Below, piece by piece: positions 26,283 through 35,599 of a DNA stretch of 64,000 nt; position 1 is the stretch's first letter; the number at the start of each line of letters is the position of its first letter. This stretch comes from Pedobacter sandarakinus. Lineage in GTDB: Bacteria; Bacteroidota; Bacteroidia; Sphingobacteriales; Sphingobacteriaceae. Both the position numbers and the translations under genes were made by a program. Location: contig NZ_JAPIVG010000006.1 in NCBI RefSeq assembly GCF_026240095.1, positions 62,001 to 126,000 on the forward strand, in the 5' to 3' direction. The notes beneath the pieces are model-generated. The model was not told the origin of the DNA and searched no databases. It saw only the letters and a program-made list of their open reading frames with translations.

Positions 26283-27011
26283 TTAAACGTCATTTTGCGG
26301 GTGCAACGCTACCAACCTTTCCCCTTTCAATACCGGAATTGCAGTGCAAACATTTTGCTGCAGGCAAAAAACCACGTCGTTTTCAATGTTTAACTGTGCT
26401 AAACGGTGGCTGTGCGAAGACTTGTGTAAATACTTCCTCAAATTGCCTTTAGCCAAAGTATATAAGTCTTCAGCAGCAACACTGGCATCATCAAAATGCT
26501 CGAAATTCTTACGCATTTTATTTACGACTGCACCTGCAAAAAGGGTATCTTCTAAATTAAATTGGTCTTTCCAACCGGCACATAGTAACAATACATTTCG
26601 TTGCGCAGATGCCAAATAATCGCAAAGGGCATCTAAATTCAAAAAGGAGCCAATAACAACCTGATAGGCGTGTTTATTGGCCAAGTGTAGCGCTTTTGTT
26701 CCATTGGTGGTAGTAAGTACTACCGTTTTGCCACCAACTTTTTCTTTAGTGTACGAAAAAGGCGAATTCCCAAAATCATACCCTTCAACAACCTCTCCGT
26801 TTCTTTCCGCAGCCAGCAAATAACCACTATTGCTATAATTCAGGCAGTCTTCTACATTGGCCACCGGAATTATCGCATCAGCACCATTCTCTATCCCATA
26901 AGTAATAGAAGATGTGGCACGTAAAACATCAATAACAACCACAATACTCTCTTTAATATCGTATAGGTTAATCAGTGCAGGTGTTAAACAAACTTCTATT
27001 TTTTTCGACAT
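26283..27011 (-). CDS. comB: 2-phosphosulfolactate phosphatase (ComB family)
   Basis: 242 residues. ComB hydrolyses 2-phosphosulfolactate to sulfolactate, a step first described in archaeal coenzyme M synthesis. Recognised from VVVIDVLRATSSITYGIENGADAIIPV, LLAAERNGEVVEGYDFGNSP and VLTTTNGTKAL, which form the family's unique fold with Mg-binding acids. Bacteroidota do not make coenzyme M, so the product probably feeds another sulfonate pathway; this is inference. Confidence 0.9.
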   Translation of the reverse strand: MSKKIEVCLTPALINLYDIKESIVVVIDVLRATSSITYGIENGADAIIPVANVEDCLNYSNSGYLLAAERNGEVVEGYDFGNSPFSYTKEKVGGKTVVLTTTNGTKALHLANKHAYQVVIGSFLNLDALCDYLASAQRNVLLLCAGWKDQFNLEDTLFAGAVVNKMRKNFEHFDDASVAAEDLYTLAKGNLRKYLHKSSHSHRLAQLNIENDVVFCLQQNVCTAIPVLKGERLVALHPQNDV

Positions 27012-27131
27012 GTTTTAAGTAACAAGGAATGGTTAACAGGTATCAGTATTGAGATTTTGTGTTGTAAGATTTTATTTTAAGTAGTAAGTGCAAGAATTGA
27101 TTTTCGCTACACCTAGTATTCGCTAACCCGC

Positions 27132-28214
27132 CTATTGTTTATAAAAAGGGAATTTTACAATTTTTGCCTTAATTGGCGTATTACGAATCAGCACAAAAAC
27201 TTCGCTACCTTCTTTAGCGAAATCTTTCGCAACATAACCCATACCAATGGCTTTTTGCAAAGATGGTGCTTGTGTACCCGAGGTAACTTTACCAATTATA
27301 TTCCCTTCTGCGTCTGCAATTTCATAATCGTGGCGTGGAATTCCACGGTCTATCATTTCAAACCCAACTAATCTTTTTTGTACGCCAGCTTCTTTTTGGG
27401 CTTGCAAACTTTCAGCATTTGTAAAAGGCTTAGAGAATTTAGTTATCCATCCTAAACCTGCCTCAATTGGCGAAGTCGTATCATCGATATCGTTCCCATA
27501 TAAACAGAAACCCATTTCCAAACGTAAAGTATCGCGGGCGCCTAAGCCGATTGGCTTAATGTTGTAAGCTGCACCAGCTTCAAAAATGGCATCCCAAATC
27601 GTGTCGGCATGCTCATTATCAAAATAAATTTCAAACCCTCCCGCACCGGTGTAACCAGTCGCAGAAATTACTACATTCTCAACACCTGCAAAAGTGCCCT
27701 TCACAAAAGTATAGTATTCCATCGATGCCAAATTCACATCCGTTAACCCCTGAAGCGCATCTGCAGCCTTCGGACCCTGAATAGCCAACAAAGAAGTTCT
27801 ATCAGAAATGTTGTGCATTTCCACTCCCTCGGTATTAAATTTTTGAATCCAATTCCAATCCTTCTCAATGTTAGATGCATTAACCACCAACATGTAGCTT
27901 TTCTCATCAATGCGATAAACCAACAAATCATCCACAATACCACCATCCAAGTTAGGTAAGCAAGAATATTGCACCTTGCCATCATATAATTTAGATGCAT
28001 CATTACTTGTAACACGCTGAATCAAATCTAAAGCGTGCTCACCTTTTAAAATAAACTCACCCATGTGGCTCACATCAAAAACACCAACACCATTGCGCAC
28101 TGTTGCATGCTCTGCATTTATACCTTCATAAGTTACAGGCATATTATAACCTGCGAAAGGAACCATCTTAGCGCCTAGAGCGATATGTTTTTCTGTTAAA
28201 GCGGTATTTTTCAT
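27132..28214 (-). CDS. gcvT: Aminomethyltransferase (glycine cleavage T protein)
   Basis: 360 residues. T protein of the glycine cleavage system: transfers the methylene carbon from the aminomethyl-lipoyl H protein to tetrahydrofolate, releasing ammonia. Signatures: [50 protein letters not shown] (folate-site region), [11 protein letters not shown] and [19 protein letters not shown]. No glycine riboswitch was recognised upstream. Confidence 0.96.
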   Translation of the reverse strand: MKNTALTEKHIALGAKMVPFAGYNMPVTYEGINAEHATVRNGVGVFDVSHMGEFILKGEHALDLIQRVTSNDASKLYDGKVQYSCLPNLDGGIVDDLLVYRIDEKSYMLVVNASNIEKDWNWIQKFNTEGVEMHNISDRTSLLAIQGPKAADALQGLTDVNLASMEYYTFVKGTFAGVENVVISATGYTGAGGFEIYFDNEHADTIWDAIFEAGAAYNIKPIGLGARDTLRLEMGFCLYGNDIDDTTSPIEAGLGWITKFSKPFTNAESLQAQKEAGVQKRLVGFEMIDRGIPRHDYEIADAEGNIIGKVTSGTQAPSLQKAIGMGYVAKDFAKEGSEVFVLIRNTPIKAKIVKFPFYKQ

Positions 28215-28328
28215 CGTTGTTTTAATCTTGCGGCAAAACTACTAAGAAAACAGCAATGTTTTGGGCTAAATTTAAACCTGTTCCTTTGATTTTTTTTTGT
28301 AAATGAACGGCGCTAGGTAGTGGCATCA

Positions 28329-28393
28329 GTAGCCCCGCCATTCGCTATAGCCCTTCATTTCACTACGGGGCTGCCGCTGCTGTCAGGTTTAAG
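28329..28393 (-). repeat. REP-like dispersed repeat, copy D
   Basis: 65 nt on the minus strand, beginning CTTAAACCTGACAGCAGCGG and ending ATGGCGGGGCTAC, with inner arms agccccg and cgggg... around a TGAAATGAAGGGCTATAGCG core. It is identical to copy E at 58 of 65 positions. It lies between the divergent gcvT and 28502 genes. Confidence 0.75.
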
Positions 28394-28501
28394 AATTAAA
28401 TCTTGTGCAAAACACCACCGATACCCAGCAAATACACAATAACAAATTTTAAAATCCGATAAAACATAGCTATCTTAATATCAACCAAACCAAGCAACTC
28501 A

Positions 28502-28762
28502 ATGAAAGAAAATAAATACACCGGTATGACGCTAGAACAGTTAGAAAAAAAACTTAAACAACACAAATTAGCCATCGCCCTTCTAGTGGGCGCACTGTCA
28601 TTTCTAATTTTGGTTAATATCTTTTTGGCTTTTCGAAAAGGATTCTCGGCTATTTCTGTAGTTCCAGTAACCCTTGTTCCTATATTTATCCTTTGCTTAA
28701 ATAGCGTTAAAGAGCTTAAGGAGGAAATTAACCTCCGCAATAAAGAGAATCAATTGTTTTAA
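28502..28762 (+). CDS. Small two-helix membrane protein
   Basis: 86 residues. A charged N-terminal helix (MTLEQLEKKLKQHK) is followed by two membrane segments (about 24-44 and 50-66, LVGALSFLILVNIFLAF and VVPVTLVPIFILCLN) and a charged tail (ELKEEINLRNKENQ). I recall similar Bacteroidota proteins carrying the uninformative label 'redox-active disulfide protein 2', but this one has a single Cys, so that name should not be trusted. Function unknown. Confidence 0.7.
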   Translation: MKENKYTGMTLEQLEKKLKQHKLAIALLVGALSFLILVNIFLAFRKGFSAISVVPVTLVPIFILCLNSVKELKEEINLRNKENQLF

Positions 28763-28783
28763 CCACAATATCATTTTCAAAAA

Positions 28784-29230
28784 ATGGCCATGAACACTTT
28801 TGAAACTGAAATTGTTACTCGCAGGCTAATTAACGCACCTCGAGAACTTGTCTACGAAGCGTGGACAAACCCTAACCACTTAAAAAACTGGTGGGGACCG
28901 AAAGGCTTTACCAATACTTTTGAGCAGTTCGATTTAAAAGTTGGCGGTAGATGGCGCTTTGTAATGCACGGACCAGATAAAGGCAATTACCAAAACGAGT
29001 GTGAGTTTACAGAGATAACCCCACCTGAACTTTTGGCCTGGCAACGCATCTCTAAGCCTATATTTCAGGTAGTTGCTATTTTCGAAGAAGTAGGCCTAAA
29101 CAAAACCAATCTTATCTTTAAAATGGTGTTTGATTCACCTGAAGAGTGTAATAAGTTAAAAACATTTGTGGTAGATAAAAACGAAGAAAATCTCGATAAA
29201 CTGGAAGATGAATTAAAAAAGATGTCATAA
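28784..29230 (+). CDS. SRPBCC (AHSA1/START-like) domain protein
   Basis: 148 residues forming one helix-grip domain. The signature is the early VTRRLINAPRELVYEAWTNPNHLKNWWGPKGFT followed by FDLKVGGRWRFVMHGPDG-like text (here HGPDKGNYQNECEFTEI), typical of the activator-of-Hsp90 homologue 1 C-terminal family. Binds a hydrophobic ligand in other members; the ligand here is unknown. A second ATG two codons in is equally possible. Co-directional with the DUF4256 gene 13 nt downstream. Confidence 0.88.
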   Translation: MAMNTFETEIVTRRLINAPRELVYEAWTNPNHLKNWWGPKGFTNTFEQFDLKVGGRWRFVMHGPDKGNYQNECEFTEITPPELLAWQRISKPIFQVVAIFEEVGLNKTNLIFKMVFDSPEECNKLKTFVVDKNEENLDKLEDELKKMS

Positions 29231-29243
29231 TAATTTAAATGCG

Positions 29244-29798
29244 ATGAAACAGAAAATATTAGCTCCGAATGAAGCTGAAACATTAGTTGAAATTCTTAAA
29301 CAGCGTTTTGAGAAGAACATGCAACGCCATGAAGGCGTGAAGTGGGCGGAAGTGGCCGAAAAATTAAAGCAAGATCCCGCAAAGCTATGGACGCTAAATG
29401 AAATGGAGAATACAGGAGGCGAGCCAGATGTGGTTACGCTATATATTGATAAACAAACGTTTGTAGATTGCGCTATCGAAAGCCCAAAAGGCAGAAGGAG
29501 TTTGTGTTACGACCGCAAAGCGCTTGATGCACGGAAAGAGAACAAGCCTATAGGCAATGCAGTAGAAATGGCCGAAAATATGGGTGTGGTTTTGCTTTCT
29601 GAAAGTGAATATCGCACCCTGCAAAGCCTTGGCCGTTTTGATGAAAAAACATCGAGCTGGATAAAAACCCCAGATGAAATTAGAAAGCTTGATGGGGCAA
29701 TCTTTGCCGATTTTCGTTACGAAAGAGTTTTTGTATACCACAATGGCGCTCAATCTTACTATGCGGCAAGGGGTTTTCGTGCCTTGCTACACATTTAA
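29244..29798 (+). CDS. DUF4256 domain-containing protein
   Basis: 184 residues, cytoplasmic, one DUF4256 domain over the full length (LVEILKQRFEKNMQRHEGVKWAEV, then GGEPDVV and the CAIESPKGRRSLCYDRKALDAR block). The family has no assigned function. In many bacteria it is found next to SRPBCC genes, as here. It ends at 29798 and the glycosyltransferase stop codon on the other strand starts at 29799, so the two convergent genes abut with no bases between them. Confidence 0.88.
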   Translation: MKQKILAPNEAETLVEILKQRFEKNMQRHEGVKWAEVAEKLKQDPAKLWTLNEMENTGGEPDVVTLYIDKQTFVDCAIESPKGRRSLCYDRKALDARKENKPIGNAVEMAENMGVVLLSESEYRTLQSLGRFDEKTSSWIKTPDEIRKLDGAIFADFRYERVFVYHNGAQSYYAARGFRALLHI

Positions 29799-31001
29799 TT
29801 ACGCACTAACCAAGTTATGATAAATCTGCAACATTTGGGAAGATATCAAATGTACGCCATGGTCGGTTTCAACTGTTTTGCGGGCATTTTCGCCTATTTC
29901 TACCCAGCGTTTAGGGTTGATAATACACTGCAAAATCGAACGATAAAATTCATCTGCAGAATCTGCAATTAAAATATCGTGCCCATGGCGGCAGTTGATT
30001 CCTTCTGCTGCCGTAGTGGTAGCTATAATGCATTTTTTCATTGCCATCCCCTCAATAATCTTTACCCGCATTCCTGTACCAGAAATTAGCGGCACAATCA
30101 TAATGGCTTTAGAATTCATAAATTCTACCGCATCAAATACCTCACCCTCCACAATCAGATTTTCAGAATCGTACTCAAAAAAATGTTTTTGCATGTTCTT
30201 GCCCGCAATATAAAACCGAAGGTCTTTATTCAACTTTTCAATATCAGGCCAAATATCATCCAAAAACCATTCTAAACCTTCCTGGTTGGGTCGCCAGTCC
30301 ATCGCTCCCAAATGAAATAGCGTAGGGAAACTGGTTTTGGCTTTATCAACCTTGTAGCGGTCCAAATCAATTGCAACAGGAAAAACCGTCATTGGCACTT
30401 CGCATCCAAACCTTAAAATGCTTTGTCTATCGGGTTCGCTAATGGCAAAAATCTGATGGAAACGGTTAATCTGATCAGTTTCGTAAGCTTTTAGCCTTTG
30501 AGCTAAAAACGCAAGATACTTTCTTCTTATCAAGAAACTTTCAGAATGAGCCAGGCGCTCCCATAGCGTAAATTCGATGTTGTGGGCCCGATAAATTAAC
30601 TTTGCATTGCTATTGGCTTTTACCACATCTAAATAGGGTACAACAAAAAGCCCTTCAAATTGAATAATATCAAAAACATTCTCCCTTAAAATATTTTCGA
30701 GTTGCCTGGCAGCGTCTTCGCTATAGTAACGGGAAACATTATAAGAATCGTTTGTAAAAATATTAAAAAATGCCGACCATATATTCACTTCCGTGTCTAA
30801 ATCTACCGTATGGTGATTAATCTGCTCAAAAACCGGATCGTAAATATCCTCGATATCAATCTTTCCCTTCGAGGGATTCAAACTAAATAAGGTAATTTCT
30901 GCGCCAAGCTGCAGCAGGCCCTTCATGGTATTATAAACCACAATCGGATAACCACTATTCGGTGGAAAGGGCACTCGCTTAGTTATTAGCAGTATTTTCA
31001 C
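29799..31001 (-). CDS. Glycosyltransferase family 4 (GT-B)
   Basis: 400 residues. GT-B fold: N-terminal domain with RVPFPPNSGYPIVVYNTMKGL, C-terminal group 1 domain with FHLGAMDWRPNQEGLEWFL, VPLISGTGMRVKIIEGMAMKK (the donor-binding Glu region) and a C-terminal helix. It transfers sugar from a nucleotide sugar, probably for surface polysaccharide; acceptor unknown. The start is GTG. rnhB lies 20 nt upstream on the same strand. Confidence 0.88.
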   Translation of the reverse strand: MKILLITKRVPFPPNSGYPIVVYNTMKGLLQLGAEITLFSLNPSKGKIDIEDIYDPVFEQINHHTVDLDTEVNIWSAFFNIFTNDSYNVSRYYSEDAARQLENILRENVFDIIQFEGLFVVPYLDVVKANSNAKLIYRAHNIEFTLWERLAHSESFLIRRKYLAFLAQRLKAYETDQINRFHQIFAISEPDRQSILRFGCEVPMTVFPVAIDLDRYKVDKAKTSFPTLFHLGAMDWRPNQEGLEWFLDDIWPDIEKLNKDLRFYIAGKNMQKHFFEYDSENLIVEGEVFDAVEFMNSKAIMIVPLISGTGMRVKIIEGMAMKKCIIATTTAAEGINCRHGHDILIADSADEFYRSILQCIINPKRWVEIGENARKTVETDHGVHLISSQMLQIYHNLVSA

Positions 31002-31021
31002 AATGCTGTAAAATACGAAAA

Positions 31022-31630
31022 TTAGGCGTTTTTAGAAAACAAATCTAATTGCGGATTGCTAACATTGAAAGTTTTTCGGTGGAAGGGCGATAGACCATTT
31101 TGTATTACCGCATTTCGATGCTGTATGGTTGGGTACCCCTTATTCTGTTTCCAGTTGTAATGCGGAAAATCGTTATGAAGGTTGGCCATGTATTCATCTC
31201 TGTGCGTTTTTGCCAAAATAGATGCCGCAGCAATATTTAGATATTTTCCATCGCCTTTAATGATGCAGCAATGGGGTATCTCAGCATACTTCTTAAATCT
31301 GTTACCATCAATTACCAGGTGTTGAGGCGCAACCATCAATTTCTCTATGGCTCTATGCATGGCCAAAAATGAAGCATTCAAAATGTTGATCTGATCAATT
31401 TCTTCGTGATCTACAAAAGCAACTGCCCAAGCCAAAGCATCTCGTTCAATAATTGGCCTAAGCTCGTCTCGTTGCTGGTGGGTGAGTTGTTTAGAGTCGT
31501 TTAATTCAGCCAAATAAAAATCTTTTGGCAAGATCACTGCAGCTGCAGAAACCGGTCCTGCCAGGCAACCTCTGCCCGCTTCATCGCAACCCGCTTCAAT
31601 TAAATCGATGTTATAACAATTGATTAACAC
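31022..31630 (-). CDS. rnhB: Ribonuclease HII
   Basis: 202 residues. Degrades RNA in RNA-DNA hybrids and nicks at single misincorporated ribonucleotides. Metal site: Asp16 and Glu17 in [15 protein letters not shown], the later Asp in HLVIDGNRF and an Asp/His region in [16 protein letters not shown]-type block present as [11 protein letters not shown]. The start is GTG. Confidence 0.95.
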   Translation of the reverse strand: MLINCYNIDLIEAGCDEAGRGCLAGPVSAAAVILPKDFYLAELNDSKQLTHQQRDELRPIIERDALAWAVAFVDHEEIDQINILNASFLAMHRAIEKLMVAPQHLVIDGNRFKKYAEIPHCCIIKGDGKYLNIAAASILAKTHRDEYMANLHNDFPHYNWKQNKGYPTIQHRNAVIQNGLSPFHRKTFNVSNPQLDLFSKNA

Positions 31631-32177
31631 CTCACAAAGTTAAATAATTTAGCTCAGAGAACAGGACTATTTAGTTTACAGTTTTTCAAACGTTTTGTCA
31701 ATCTCATTCAACTTTTGGATATTTAGACTGTCTACGTCTTTGATTCAAAATTAGAATGACCACCAAAGGATCACGTTGGGCTATGCTGTTCTTTAAGTGG
31801 TTTCCGGCAAGGCATCGAAAATAGGTGTCGTTGCAAAACGTGTTGAGAACCTCCTCCCCGTCTACTACCGATTTCAAAAATTCTTTATCGTAAAGTATAA
31901 CTCAATGAAATAAATGATTGTAAAGATTTTCACTAAGCCTGGTCAAATTATCATTGGTATTTCCCCACGTGTGGCAAAACCATAATTCATGAACTTCCAA
32001 TCTTCCATTTTACGAAAACGTATCGCTGCTAATTTGTAGCAATACATCCATAACTTAACAATATTTTAGGCGATAAATCTACAAAAAGACAAAAAAGTGA
32101 AGATAGTTCTGCTTACTATTTTGGTTAAAGGATTAACACTGACATTAATTGCAACAATTCAATACTTGTTTGTTTAA
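31631..32177. other. Intergenic stretch with a decayed gene
   Basis: 547 nt between rnhB and the permease gene, both on the minus strand. The pseudogene at 31704-32009 takes up the middle. No repeat copy, terminator or promoter stands out in the rest. Confidence 0.6.
31704..32009 (-). pseudogene. Remnant of an unidentified gene with an in-frame stop
   Basis: On the minus strand one frame reads 102 codons from a TAA at 32010-32012 to a TGA at 31704-31706, broken only by a TGA at 31902-31904. Both halves look like protein: first HELWFCHTWGNTNDNLTRL and SENLYNHLFH, then after the stop LYDKEFLKSVVDGEEVLNTF, TYFRCLAGNHLKNSIAQRD and LVVILILNQRRR. There is no start codon. I do not recognise the family. 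The composition and the smooth reading across the stop argue for a decayed coding sequence. Confidence 0.55.
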
Positions 32178-33320
32178 TCAAACAGTCACACTTCCGCCTT
32201 TAACATCAAAAGCATCACGAAGCCCAATGGCCAAAACATTGAAAGCGTACACGGTGAACATGATGGCAAAACCTGGTAGAATGGCCAGGTAAGCAGCATC
32301 CATTATAATGTAGCCGTAATGTTCCTTAATCATACTTCCCCAGCTTGGCATGGGTGGTTGTGCCCCGAATCCCAAAAAGCTTAAGCCCGTTTCCAATAAA
32401 ATGGCCGATGCGAAGTTGGATGAAGCAACTACGAGTATTGGACCGGCAATATTAGGTAAAATGTGTTTTATAATTGTTCTGAAAGTGCTAAAACCCAAAG
32501 CCCTGGCGGCTTCTACAAATTCTACCTCCTTCAATGCCATCACTTGCCCCCGTACTAAACGGGCAACGTCTACCCATGTAGAAAGTCCCACTGCTATGAA
32601 AATTTGCCAAAAGCCTTTTCCCAATGCGAATGAAATGGCAATAACCAGCAGCAAAGAGGGTAACGACCAAACAACATTCATAAACCAACTGATTGCTGCA
32701 TCTATTTTACCTCCAAAATATCCTGCAATTGCGCCTAATCCCAATCCAATAAATAAAGAAATTAGTACCGCCATCAAACCCACAGAAAGTGATACACGAA
32801 TTCCTAAAATTAAACGGCTTAACAAATCTCTGCCGTAAATGTCTGTACCGAGTAGATATGTTTGCTTGTAAATATTATTCTTTTCGAATAATGCCTTTTG
32901 TGTTGCTGTTTCAGATTTAAGCACACAACTGGGGCATAAATCCTTCAAATTATATTTAGTTTCCTGGGCCTTTTCTTCGTTCCCGATAAATTCGGTAACG
33001 AAAACGCTATCCCCAGATAATCGGTATCCTGTTATAGGTATACTTTTAAAGTCGGGTTTTTGTCCGTTCAACATCTTCTCGAAAATACCAACTTTATCTA
33101 CGTTAGCATACCGCTCAACGATTAAGAATTTGAATGTGGCACCGGGTTTTTGCTTGCTAATCTGCACTTTTTGCACATTCGCATTAGGAGAATCATCAGG
33201 CATGATTAGGTAACCTAAAATTCCAGTTATGATAAGCAAAATAATAAAAACCAGTCCTGCAAAAGCAAGCCTATTGCGTTTAAATTTTATCCAGACTTTT
33301 TTTGATGGGCTATTATCCAT
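32178..33320 (-). CDS. ABC transporter permease, DppC/OppC family
   Basis: 380 residues. Inner-membrane permease of a peptide/nickel-type importer. TM1 at about 15-38 follows the OppC_N type opening (KRNRLAFAGLVFIILLI); a periplasmic insertion of about 115 residues precedes the five-helix core, which carries GTDIYGRDLLSRLILGIRVSLSVG and the coupling EAA motif EAARALGFSTFRTIIKHILP. No ATPase, second permease or binding protein is adjacent. Its ATG shares one base with the stop codon of the GT2 gene (TAATG), so translation is probably coupled. Confidence 0.9.
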   Translation of the reverse strand: MDNSPSKKVWIKFKRNRLAFAGLVFIILLIITGILGYLIMPDDSPNANVQKVQISKQKPGATFKFLIVERYANVDKVGIFEKMLNGQKPDFKSIPITGYRLSGDSVFVTEFIGNEEKAQETKYNLKDLCPSCVLKSETATQKALFEKNNIYKQTYLLGTDIYGRDLLSRLILGIRVSLSVGLMAVLISLFIGLGLGAIAGYFGGKIDAAISWFMNVVWSLPSLLLVIAISFALGKGFWQIFIAVGLSTWVDVARLVRGQVMALKEVEFVEAARALGFSTFRTIIKHILPNIAGPILVVASSNFASAILLETGLSFLGFGAQPPMPSWGSMIKEHYGYIIMDAAYLAILPGFAIMFTVYAFNVLAIGLRDAFDVKGGSVTV

Positions 33321-34456
33321 TATCTAACCATTCTGCCTTTCCAGTTGTATTTGCCACTATTACCTGCAATGCCAATGTAAACCACATATAGCACATGTAA
33401 AACATTTAAAATTGGGATGAGTGCCATAAGCCTTTGTTTCTTAGAAAAACCTGTCACGTTCCATAAAAATAGGGTTTCAAATACCATTTTGACAAACAGT
33501 TGGTATAATGTTATGGTCATAAAGCCTTCAATAAAAAAACCTGTAATAAAGTTGAACAATATACTTAGGTTAAATATCCAAACAAATACGCCGAGTACAA
33601 TAATCGCTTTATTTTTATAACGGGTACTTTTTGATGCCCATCTTTTGCGCTGTTGTATAAATGAGCTTAAATTTTCTTTTGCGTGTGTATAGACTATCGC
33701 ATCGCTATTTTTTAGAAAGCCAATTTTATCTGGATCTTGCAACGCAATTTTATGAAGCAGTAATTCATCATCTCCCGAGGCTAAATCATCTATCCCTTTG
33801 AAACCAGCCACTTCGTAAAAAGATGTCTTCTCGTAAGCGAGGTTGGCGCCGTTACATGTAGATGGTTGTTCGTTGCCAATAGTAGATGCACCTAAGCCAA
33901 TAAGATAGAGAAACTCAAGCGATTGCAAACGCTCGAAAATATTTTTTTCCTCAAAATAAGCCACAGGCGATGAAATCATCTTATAACCATTCTGCTCGTA
34001 GAAATTTACAATGGTCGACAGCCATTCTTTACCCATTCGGCAATCTGCATCGGTAGTAATAATCAAATCGCCTTCACTCTGGCCAATTGCAGTTTGTATG
34101 GCCATCTTCTTATACGAATTTAGCGCTTCGTTTTCATTCAACTGAATCAGCTTTACGCCACCCATCGCATAAGAAGATATAATCTCGGCAGTTCTATCCG
34201 TAGAATGATCGTCTATAAAAATAATTTCGGTTAAACCCTTTGGATAAGATTGACTTAACAAATCGTCAATAGTTTTACTAATGCTGGCTTCCTCGTTACG
34301 TGCGGCTACTATAATCGAAACTTTGGTATAAGGTGTTGCACCATTAGGAACAAAATTAATAAGCCTATGCCATCCTCGAATAAAAGTTAGCAACAGAAAA
34401 CCATAAACCAGCGTTAATGCCGTAGAAAGTAGACTAGTTAGATTTAGAAGTTCCAA
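33320..34456 (-). CDS. Membrane glycosyltransferase family 2
   Basis: 378 residues. GT-A fold with VSIIVAARNEEASI, FIDDHSTDRT, TTDADCRMGK (DxD) and the QQRKRW acceptor motif (QxxRW) of processive enzymes; one membrane segment at the N-terminus and three near the C-terminus. Probably elongates or transfers sugar onto a lipid carrier. No ATG near the start: the frame opens with TTG at 34456, which lies 23 nt inside the end of the upstream gene. Confidence 0.9.
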   Translation of the reverse strand: MELLNLTSLLSTALTLVYGFLLLTFIRGWHRLINFVPNGATPYTKVSIIVAARNEEASISKTIDDLLSQSYPKGLTEIIFIDDHSTDRTAEIISSYAMGGVKLIQLNENEALNSYKKMAIQTAIGQSEGDLIITTDADCRMGKEWLSTIVNFYEQNGYKMISSPVAYFEEKNIFERLQSLEFLYLIGLGASTIGNEQPSTCNGANLAYEKTSFYEVAGFKGIDDLASGDDELLLHKIALQDPDKIGFLKNSDAIVYTHAKENLSSFIQQRKRWASKSTRYKNKAIIVLGVFVWIFNLSILFNFITGFFIEGFMTITLYQLFVKMVFETLFLWNVTGFSKKQRLMALIPILNVLHVLYVVYIGIAGNSGKYNWKGRMVR

Positions 34457-35411
34457 AAAAATTAAGTTTAAAAACGAAATAAGTGCCTAATATAGCAGGA
34501 ATAATAATATTTATAAGCCAAATAGAGGCCGTGCATGCAATAACAGCCACATGTTGGTTAGTAATATGCTTAAATAATTCTACTGCAGTAATACTTCTAA
34601 CGCCCACATCAAATAGGTCTAAAGAGGGAAGTGCTGATTGAATTAAAAAAAGCAGGCTAATCATCATCACGATATCGATACCATGTAAGCCCGGTATTAG
34701 CCAGATAAATAGAATAAAATATTGAGAACTGAAAACGACATATCTTCCTAAGGAAAAAAGCATGATCCTCAATAATTCGCTTTTGCGGTAACGTGCTAAA
34801 ATATGATAAAACTTCTTGTATTTACGGGTAAATTTAAACGACAATAGCATTCCATTTAGCCACTTAATATTGAAGTAGAAAATAAGAAAAACTAAGCAGT
34901 ATACGCTTGCAAGCATCACAAGCGCCAAGAAAACTACGCTATTTATCGGTACAAATCGATATATAAAAAAAAAAGCTGCTATGGCACCAAAGACATTGGT
35001 TAAAACCAACTGACTAATACCACCGACTGCCATAGCCACAACACCTACTACCCGCTTCCTCGGACTTAAGAAAAATACTCTTCCACCGTATTCACCAAGC
35101 CGATTAGGTGTAAATATCGCCCACGACAAACCGCAAAAAACCGATTCAATGGCATTCCATAGTTTAAGTGGTTCTAGTTTTTTAATTAGCATTTGCCATT
35201 TCATGGCTTCCAGAACCCAGTTAACCAACATTAACAGAAATACTATACCGAGTACGAAAAAAATCTCCGCTCTGGGGATATTGCTTATCAGTTTAATAAA
35301 TGCTTTTAAATTGCCATTCGAAATAAGTTTTGCGTGTACCAACCACAGTGTAACAACTACAATTACAAGTTTAATGATGAGCGAAATTACTTTTCTCTGC
35401 CTTTTAGTCAA
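34434..35411 (-). CDS. Lysylphosphatidylglycerol synthase-type transmembrane protein (flippase-like)
   Basis: 325 residues with about eight membrane segments, matching the LPG_synthase_TM / UPF0104 family (LVIVVVTLWLVHAKLISNG, then WAIFTPNRLGEYGGRVFFL, the central conserved G-E-YGGR motif). Only the membrane half of MprF is present; no catalytic aminoacyl domain. Such proteins often accompany glycosyltransferases and are thought to flip or handle lipid intermediates. Start is TTG at 35411. The GT2 gene overlaps its end. Confidence 0.85.
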   Translation of the reverse strand: MTKRQRKVISLIIKLVIVVVTLWLVHAKLISNGNLKAFIKLISNIPRAEIFFVLGIVFLLMLVNWVLEAMKWQMLIKKLEPLKLWNAIESVFCGLSWAIFTPNRLGEYGGRVFFLSPRKRVVGVVAMAVGGISQLVLTNVFGAIAAFFFIYRFVPINSVVFLALVMLASVYCLVFLIFYFNIKWLNGMLLSFKFTRKYKKFYHILARYRKSELLRIMLFSLGRYVVFSSQYFILFIWLIPGLHGIDIVMMISLLFLIQSALPSLDLFDVGVRSITAVELFKHITNQHVAVIACTASIWLINIIIPAILGTYFVFKLNFFGTSKSN

Positions 35412-35560
35412 TGCTTTTAAATATTGTTAATTCCTGAATTGCAAATATGGCTATTATAGTCTATAATTTTTATAAATACCTCAGATGTATTCAATTTAAA
35501 CCAGTTCTATTAAAGTTTTTAACGTTCCAGAAGCTAGCAATTTCATCAGGTATTTAACTT

Positions 35561-35591
35561 TTGCAATGAAAAAAAAAATAAATTAACTTCG
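35561..35591 (+). promoter_or_regulatory. Promoter of the methyltransferase gene (TTTTG, 20 nt, TAACTTCG)
   Basis: TTG (preceded by TT) at 35561-35563, a 20-nt A-rich spacer and TAACTTCG at 35584-35591 (one mismatch to TAnnTTTG). The box ends 8 nt before the ATG, implying a leader of only a few nucleotides. Confidence 0.55.
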
Positions 35592-35599
35592 CACAATTT

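Noticed and set aside
27012-27131. Possible heptad repeat (ttgagattttgtg, taagatttta) between comB and gcvT
   Set aside because: Only isolated similar words, no regular 7-nt period and no complementary arm.
28215-28328. Possible glycine riboswitch before gcvT
   Set aside because: No conserved glycine aptamer core (GGAGAG, paired aptamers) could be seen in the short leader.
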